Shown here piece by piece: positions 6,825-11,254 of a DNA stretch of 11,254 nt; position 1 is the stretch's first letter, and each line of letters begins with the position of its first letter. The notes under the pieces were generated by a model. That model searched no databases. It was not told the origin of the DNA and saw nothing but the letters and a program-made list of their open reading frames with translations. Source of the DNA: CAYVQU01 sp964453155. Its GTDB lineage: Bacteria > Chloroflexota > Anaerolineae > Anaerolineales > UBA11858. The stretch is from positions 1 through 11,254 of the forward strand of contig CAYVQU010000167.1 of assembly GCA_964453155.1 (NCBI GenBank), written 5' to 3'. A program made the position numbers and the translations under genes.

Positions 6825-8177
6825 TTACCAGATTCCCTTATTATCTAAGAATGTGATCTCGGCTGAATCGGAGAGGGTATTCAGCGCTTCTCGGGTCGCG
6901 GTCAAATTTGATAGTTTTTTGAACTCGACCAAAAAAGATGATTCGATGGTTTGTTGATTTTCATCGAAGCGGATGAGTTTGACTTTGGAACAATGTTGAT
7001 CTAACACGGCAGTAATTTGGTCTAAGTCAATTTTTTCGGGCGCGTGGCTGGCAATGGTTAGATGCAAGTTAATGTCGGCCTGGGATTGGCGGAAGAGTTT
7101 GGTCAGGCCAATGATGGCGATCCCGCCGAGGAGGGCCAAAATGGTGATCAGGCGTTGATTGTCACCAAGGCCAATCCCGAGGCTGATGGCGAAGAATAAA
7201 TAGGCTAATTCTTCCGCTTCTTTGACTGCAGTGCGGAAGCGGACGATGGAGAGCGCCCCCACGAGACCGAGAGAGAGGGCCACCGAGGAGCGGACCACCA
7301 GGATGATAAACGTCGTCGTTAATGTCAGGAGCATAAAATTAGCGGCGAATTTTCGGCGGTTGGTGAGTGATGAACCCCAATAGATATAAACCAGGCTGAG
7401 GACATAGGCACAGACGGCTGCCAGGATCATATTAATGACAAAAGTGGCCAGTTCCAGATCATTGGCCTGGCTTGAGAAAAACTCAGCCAACAGATCATCC
7501 ACACTGGTAATTTGCCCGCCCTCTAAAACAGTTGGTTCCCCAACAGATTCTACCGGCGCGGCCATTTCATCTGGTGGCATTTCTTCCCCCGCCAACACCG
7601 CGCCATCTCCCGGCCCGATTGCCCCTGTTAAGGTTAACTCATCAATCGATACTTCCGAACCGCCAAAAACCATGAACATCACCGCGCCTGAGGGTAACGA
7701 TTCAGTTTCGGTGGCAGTGATCACAACCTCATCATTTAAAGAAATTTGATGATTGCCATCCGCCATTGCCACCGAGAGGGTCACCCAATCATCGAAAGAA
7801 ATCTCACCCAACGACATATTCCCCAAAGGCGTGATCGTTCCGGAATGATCCTTTTCAAAAAGCAATTCATCGGGTGTGAAAACTAACGCATAGCGGCTTT
7901 CATCCCGAAAGTTGTAATGCACCACAAACTCAGTCGGACCGGATGATTTGAGTTTTAGGCTGAAATTCACATCGGTCCAATTCCCGAACCGCAGGGCAAA
8001 ATTGCCAGGACCGATTTTCAGAGCACCTTCAGAGACAACGACCTCGGGCGTATGTTCCCACTCGGATAGGTTGGAATCATCAAAGTTTTCGGTGAACCCC
8101 TCCCCTTGAGCGGCCACCGGCATAAAAATTAAAAATGAGACGATAAAAACCAGGAGCATGGCTGATTGTTTTTTCAT
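6825..8177 (-). CDS. DUF4956 membrane protein with secreted N-terminal domain
   Basis: A signal peptide (1-23, ending VAAQG) leads a probable beta-sandwich domain (about 27-187). Its NFDDSNLSEW start, SRYALVF and DDWVTLSVAMADGNHQISLND middle, and IDELTLTG end resemble concanavalin-like or DUF1080-type sugar-binding folds. A Pro/Glu-rich linker (190-225) follows. The DUF4956 core has about five membrane segments (240-266, 278-296, 298-312, 323-338, 341-359) and the family signature GLVGALSIVRFRTAVKEAEELAYLFFA (304-330, quoted in part: GALSIVRFRTAVKE). A cytosolic carboxy-terminal domain (about 365-450) ends the protein. Basic residues at NRRK, RFRTAVK and KLFRQ fit an outside N-terminus and inside C-terminus. 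GGAGGT at 8182-8187 is a good ribosome binding site. The gene sits 72 bp after CotH and 33 bp before VTC. Its function is unknown, and a membrane partner for the VTC enzyme is an inference from neighbourhood. Confidence 0.85.
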   Translation of the reverse strand: MKKQSAMLLVFIVSFLIFMPVAAQGEGFTENFDDSNLSEWEHTPEVVVSEGALKIGPGNFALRFGNWTDVNFSLKLKSSGPTEFVVHYNFRDESRYALVFTPDELLFEKDHSGTITPLGNMSLGEISFDDWVTLSVAMADGNHQISLNDEVVITATETESLPSGAVMFMVFGGSEVSIDELTLTGAIGPGDGAVLAGEEMPPDEMAAPVESVGEPTVLEGGQITSVDDLLAEFFSSQANDLELATFVINMILAAVCAYVLSLVYIYWGSSLTNRRKFAANFMLLTLTTTFIILVVRSSVALSLGLVGALSIVRFRTAVKEAEELAYLFFAISLGIGLGDNQRLITILALLGGIAIIGLTKLFRQSQADINLHLTIASHAPEKIDLDQITAVLDQHCSKVKLIRFDENQQTIESSFLVEFKKLSNLTATREALNTLSDSAEITFLDNKGIW

Positions 8178-8249
8178 GGGAACCTCCCGACAGAACGTGA
8201 TTAGTGAAGTGTGCTGGATTGCTATGAATCAGATATTTGGCCGCTTGTT

Positions 8250-9896
8250 TCAGGGTGTCGCATTCAACTCTGTCAATAAATTATTCTGAATAAATTCATT
8301 GCGTTGACGCGCAAACTCACCGTAATATCGCCAGGAATCGTTGAATTCTTCGAAGTTAAACATGGCCGAGTCGCCATAAAAACCTTTGTCACCCGCCCCC
8401 TGGGATAGGTACGGGGCAATTTGATTGTGATATTTTTCTGCCAGTGTGGAAACATTCTCCGCCGTAAACCAGGTCCGGGTCAGCAGGTCATAATAAGCGG
8501 CGTATTTCACCCGATAGCGCTCAACTTTTAGCACATTTTCGTATAAAGGTGCCCGTTCGACCATTTCGCCGCCGCCCACGGCAAATAAGGGCATTTCTGC
8601 TTCACCCCCAAAGGTTAAATCCCAGGGTATCCACTCAAACTGGCCAGTGAGCGAGTTGTTGAACAGGTAGTAATTATTACCGGTGTTGATGTAGCTGTCC
8701 CAATTCCCAACCGTGTTGACGACGGCCATATACCGCAAGAAGACATCGACGTTGAAAACCTGCTCCAGGGCGGTTGCAAACGCCTCTGGGGTAGCGTAGG
8801 TGGTACCATCGATGACGTAGAGCAAATTGAGCAGATCGGAATAATCGGCAGCTTCTTCGTTGGTCGCTTTGCCGTAAGCATATAATCCATCTTGAGTGGG
8901 ATAATCGGTGATCTGCGGCCCATAATAGACCAAATCCATCGGACCGCGTTGAGCGTGGCTGGCTTTGTAGAGATTGCCGCCTTTGGCATCTTGCCCAAAG
9001 CGGTTGGCCAGGAATTTTTTATCGACGCGTTCGATCAGATTGTAGACGCCCCAAAAGATCGGACCCTGGTCGTCATCTGTGAAATCGATCCAAATTTGGA
9101 CGTGGCAAATATGGCTGGCCGGAATCCCCGCGAAATGCATCAGCTCGTAGGCCAATTTCTCTTGGATCAGGGAGGGGTCGCCAATCCCGTTGGTAAACAC
9201 CAATTGTTTGAGATTGTGGAATTCCTGACCCTCAACATAAGCATCGGTGTCGATCTTCCAGGGCTTCTTCTCGCCCGACATCCGCAGCGAAAACTGCCCC
9301 CGCATGCGAAAACCAATATCGTCGAGTTCCTCACCGAAAACCACTGCATCGGCCCTGACCTGGGTTTTGGCTTCGGGGTTCAGCCACATCCGCTCCCAAT
9401 CGGCTTTCGAGAGGGCAATATCCACCCGGCGAACGGAACTGTCATCGAAAATGGTCCAATAATCCACACTGCTGGCCGCGGGATGACGGACATTGATCTC
9501 AACCGTATCCACGGCCTGATTCCCCTGGGCATCGGTCACTTTCAAGGAAACCGCATATACCCCCGGTTTGGCGTAATCGTAATCCGCATAACCCCCGTTA
9601 GCGGTGGCATCCGTTTCATAGAGCCCGTTGGCATCCAAATCCCACTCATATTTAACAATCTCGGCCGCGGACGATTGGCTCCCAAAGGCACTGAAATAGA
9701 CTGTCAGGGGCGCCCAACCCTGATGGGGCATGGCGCTGGCATACACCTCGACTTCAGCAGTTATATCGGGGAAATCGTTGATAATGCCTCCCCGAGATGG
9801 GTTGAACAGAATGATGGTGATCCCCACCAGGACAAACAGAATGACCACCCCAATTTCGAAAAACCGGTATCCTTCCAGCTTCATTCTGGCACCCAT
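8250..9896 (-). CDS. Membrane-anchored PKD-CotH kinase family protein
   Basis: From the ATG at 9896 the protein has 548 residues. A basic N-terminus and one membrane helix (about 15-31) are followed by a PKD-like domain (about 46-136, with WDLDANG at 85-91) and a CotH domain (about 155-545). CotH motifs seen are RMRGQFS (197-203), GVYNLIERVDKKF (283-295), NWDSYINTGNNYYLF (398-412) and WIPWDLTFG (422-430). CotH proteins are divergent protein kinases; Bacillus CotH phosphorylates spore coat proteins. The Asn-Asp and Trp-Asp residues thought to bind metal and ATP are kept. The charge pattern puts the PKD and kinase domains outside the cytoplasm. The frame extends upstream to GTG 9956, but that codon lies inside a terminator-like palindrome. 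ATG 9896, seven bases after TATAAT, or ATG 9884 are better. Neither has a Shine-Dalgarno. The DUF4956 and VTC genes follow. Confidence 0.87.
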   Translation of the reverse strand: MGARMKLEGYRFFEIGVVILFVLVGITIILFNPSRGGIINDFPDITAEVEVYASAMPHQGWAPLTVYFSAFGSQSSAAEIVKYEWDLDANGLYETDATANGGYADYDYAKPGVYAVSLKVTDAQGNQAVDTVEINVRHPAASSVDYWTIFDDSSVRRVDIALSKADWERMWLNPEAKTQVRADAVVFGEELDDIGFRMRGQFSLRMSGEKKPWKIDTDAYVEGQEFHNLKQLVFTNGIGDPSLIQEKLAYELMHFAGIPASHICHVQIWIDFTDDDQGPIFWGVYNLIERVDKKFLANRFGQDAKGGNLYKASHAQRGPMDLVYYGPQITDYPTQDGLYAYGKATNEEAADYSDLLNLLYVIDGTTYATPEAFATALEQVFNVDVFLRYMAVVNTVGNWDSYINTGNNYYLFNNSLTGQFEWIPWDLTFGGEAEMPLFAVGGGEMVERAPLYENVLKVERYRVKYAAYYDLLTRTWFTAENVSTLAEKYHNQIAPYLSQGAGDKGFYGDSAMFNFEEFNDSWRYYGEFARQRNEFIQNNLLTELNATP

Positions 9897-9903
9897 GTAA
9901 ATG

Positions 9904-9909
9904 ATTATA
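9904..9909 (-). promoter_or_regulatory. Putative -10 element for a leaderless CotH transcript
   Basis: On the minus strand a perfect TATAAT is followed by seven bases (CATTTAC) and the ATG at 9896. This spacing would start the transcript at or next to the start codon, which agrees with the lack of a Shine-Dalgarno. The region 17 bases upstream (AATGGT) is a poor -35. A hexamer match alone is weak evidence. Confidence 0.45.
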
Positions 9910-9948
9910 GCCGAAAAATCAGTGACACCATTGCCCAGTGACCTGCTC

Positions 9949-9989
9949 ATGACCACCCGGTCGATTAAATCGACCGGGTGGTCATTTTT
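9949..9989 (+). terminator. Long perfect palindrome with + strand T-tract
   Basis: A perfect palindrome runs from 9949 to 9985 around a single central base (9967). It has a GC-rich outer stem (GACCACCCGGTCGA at 9951-9964 pairing with 9970-9983) and five T residues on the + strand (9985-9989, the first of them pairing in the stem). It has the form of an intrinsic terminator for + strand transcription, yet both flanking genes are on the minus strand. In the minus direction the hairpin is preceded by an A-tract and followed by ATGAGC, with no T-tract. It lies a few bases after the MFS stop and may still end or attenuate that transcript, block antisense transcription through CotH, or act as an operator. 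Confidence 0.7.
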
Positions 9990-9991
9990 AT

Positions 9992-11134
9992 CTAAGAGCG
10001 GACGTGTTGTTTGCCCCCGACCCAGAAAACAATGACGCTAAGCAGGACGACCAACGCCATCCCCATAAACATCTGCGAAAATCCGACTGCCCGAAACAAA
10101 ACGCCCCCGCTATAGGCGCCCAAGGCGCTGCCCAAACCCATCACGACGCCGGTATAGATCCCCTGGGCCGTATTTCCCAAACTGGGGGGAGCAATTTCGG
10201 CCACATATGCCACTCCAGCCAGCCAGAGTGCCGCAAAAGTAGGGCCATGCAGCAACTGAACGACCAGGGCCAGCTCGGGCGTCGTAACCATGGCATAAGC
10301 AGCCAGCCGTAAAACGGTAAATAAGAGACCGATCAATATAAAACCGCGGGCCTGCCACCGTTTCAGAATGCGATCCGAGAAGAACATCACACCCAATTCA
10401 CTGATGGTGGCAATCGTTAAGGCAAATCCCATCATTTTGGGGCTGGCGCCCAAGTGGTCTAAATACAAAAACAAATAATGGTGCACGCTTGACAGCCCCA
10501 GCCCGCCAACCAACATCACCCCAAAGAATAAAATGACCTGCCAGCTAGACAACAAATTGCGCACCCCACTCCAAAATTTTTGTTGGATATCCACCCGCTG
10601 GATGGGCGTCATTTGCGAAACGATCAACAAACCCAAAAACAAAACCGCGCTGCCATAAAACGCCCATTGTAAACCACCCCAATCCACGAGGAACCCGGAA
10701 AGGGGAGCCAACACGCCCCACCCCACTGCCCCCCACAGCCGCACCTTACCGTATTGATCTTTTTCGGTTCCCAAAACATCCAGGACCGACCGGTCCACTA
10801 ATGGCAAAGCCGGGGCGAAGAAAAACGCATAAAAAACAATCGCCGGAATCAGACCAAGAAAGGTTTTACTGAACCAAATCCACAAGACTCCGGCAATCAC
10901 TCCCGTTATTGACAGACCCAAAACAAGCTTCTGTCGCTGGGTAACATCCACAACCGCCCCGAAAACGGGGGCACTGACAAAGGTAATGACCGACGGCAAC
11001 GCGGCCAAGACCCCAATTTGCTGGCCGGTCAGCCCGAGACCCTCGTAATACAAGGTAAAAAACGGGGCCACGAAAGCCATCGCGGCGAAGAAAAAGAAAT
11101 AGTAACCCTTAAACGGCCACATAGTTGGTTTCAT
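9992..11134 (-). CDS. MFS transporter, MFS_1-like / HcaT-type
   Basis: This is a 380-residue major facilitator with about 12 membrane segments in two halves and a cytosolic loop near 175-195. The N-terminal PFFTLYYEGLGLTGQQIG (24-41), the APVFGAVVD loop after the second segment (55-63), YGKVRLWGAVGWG (128-140) and QLLHGPTFAALWLAGVAYV (293-311) match the MFS_1-like group. That group includes the 3-phenylpropionate permease HcaT and the LacY-related nucleoside carriers. The substrate cannot be inferred because no catabolic genes are adjacent. AGGA at 11142-11145 on the minus strand, seven bases before the ATG, supports the start. The gene is separated from CotH by the 9949-9989 palindrome and may be its own transcription unit. 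A TTGACA at 11232-11237 on the minus strand lacks a good -10. Confidence 0.88.
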   Translation of the reverse strand: MKPTMWPFKGYYFFFFAAMAFVAPFFTLYYEGLGLTGQQIGVLAALPSVITFVSAPVFGAVVDVTQRQKLVLGLSITGVIAGVLWIWFSKTFLGLIPAIVFYAFFFAPALPLVDRSVLDVLGTEKDQYGKVRLWGAVGWGVLAPLSGFLVDWGGLQWAFYGSAVLFLGLLIVSQMTPIQRVDIQQKFWSGVRNLLSSWQVILFFGVMLVGGLGLSSVHHYLFLYLDHLGASPKMMGFALTIATISELGVMFFSDRILKRWQARGFILIGLLFTVLRLAAYAMVTTPELALVVQLLHGPTFAALWLAGVAYVAEIAPPSLGNTAQGIYTGVVMGLGSALGAYSGGVLFRAVGFSQMFMGMALVVLLSVIVFWVGGKQHVRS

Positions 11135-11155
11135 GTCAAATTCCTGCTGTTTGGA

Positions 11156-11188
11156 CCACAGATAAACGCGGATAAACTCAGATTTTTT
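11156..11188. repeat. CACAGATAAAC-type short repeat cluster
   Basis: The sequence has a degenerate unit of about 11-12 bases: CCACAGATAAAC (11156-11167), CGCGGATAAA (11167-11176) and CAGATTTTTT (11179-11188). The same words occur at 5308-5346: CAGATTTT (5308-5315), CGCAGATAAA (5316-5325) and CCACAGATGAAC (5335-5346). Such CACAGAT-rich stretches are common between genes in Chloroflexota, Bacteroidota and Planctomycetota genomes, by my recollection. It lies upstream of the MFS gene. Confidence 0.5.
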
Positions 11189-11254
11189 ATGGAAAAATAT
11201 GGGATGGTTCAGAAATAAGTAGACAAATAAGTGTCAAAAAGGACATTAACAAAA

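Noticed and set aside
8892..9941. A 349-codon open frame on the + strand opposite CotH, ending 8 bp before a + strand terminator-like palindrome
   Set aside because: It lies wholly antisense to a gene with clear PKD and CotH motifs, starts at TTG without a ribosome binding site, and its product shows no recognisable domain. The nearby palindrome is noted separately.
9954..9956. GTG start for CotH giving 20 extra residues
   Set aside because: The codon is inside the long palindrome, and the extra residues precede a natural basic N-terminus plus membrane helix. ATG 9896 or 9884 fits better.
11209..11237. Promoter for the MFS gene based on TTGACA at 11232-11237 (minus strand)
   Set aside because: No acceptable -10 hexamer is found at 15-18 bases spacing (TTCTGA at 17).
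1..11254. CRISPR array, tRNA, rRNA, transposase or integrase
   Set aside because: No regularly spaced repeats, no cloverleaf-like sequence and no mobile-element protein motifs were seen on either strand.

Overview
The window holds nine protein-coding genes, all recognisable at family level, in two convergent blocks. There is no rRNA, tRNA, CRISPR array or insertion sequence. GC content looks intermediate. The gene families are a FAM173-like methyltransferase, a VTC-domain/DUF4956/CotH cluster, a TIGR04076 protein and a 3-phenylpropionate-type MFS carrier. Short dispersed repeats lie between genes. Together these suggest an environmental member of the Chloroflexota (Anaerolineae-like). That assignment is inference from remembered family distributions; the window has no taxonomic marker.

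Left block (+ strand, about 111-5384). Two consecutive ABC half-transporters (111-1865 and 2037-3857) form one heterodimeric type IV exporter. The first has the degenerate Walker B (Asp-Asp) and an intact LSGGQ. The second has the catalytic Glu and a degenerate LSVGQ, so one consensus and one degenerate ATP site are expected. A 107-bp palindromic repeat sits between them and a textbook terminator follows. Next is a two-gene unit with strong AGGAGG ribosome binding sites: a small TIGR04076-like protein and a divergent ribose-phosphate pyrophosphokinase. It closes with a second intrinsic terminator at 5333-5384.

Right block (- strand, read from 11134 down to 5420). An MFS transporter comes first. 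After a long perfect palindrome come a membrane-anchored PKD-CotH kinase-family protein, a DUF4956 membrane protein with a secreted N-terminal beta-sandwich-like domain, a cytosolic VTC/triphosphate-tunnel polyphosphate polymerase-type protein, and a membrane-anchored FAM173/ATPSCKMT-like methyltransferase. CotH, DUF4956 and VTC genes recur together in bacteria and are the most interesting part of the window. The cytosolic VTC protein could make or bind polyphosphate, the DUF4956 protein spans the membrane, and the CotH domain is predicted to be outside. The joint function is not established to my knowledge.

Non-coding features worth noting are a perfect TATAAT seven bases before the best CotH start (possible leaderless transcript), a terminator-like palindrome at 9949-9989 whose T-tract faces the wrong way for both flanking genes, an inverted repeat of 66 bp before the methyltransferase, and two stretches of a CACAGATAAAC-type repeat at 5308-5346 and 11156-11188.
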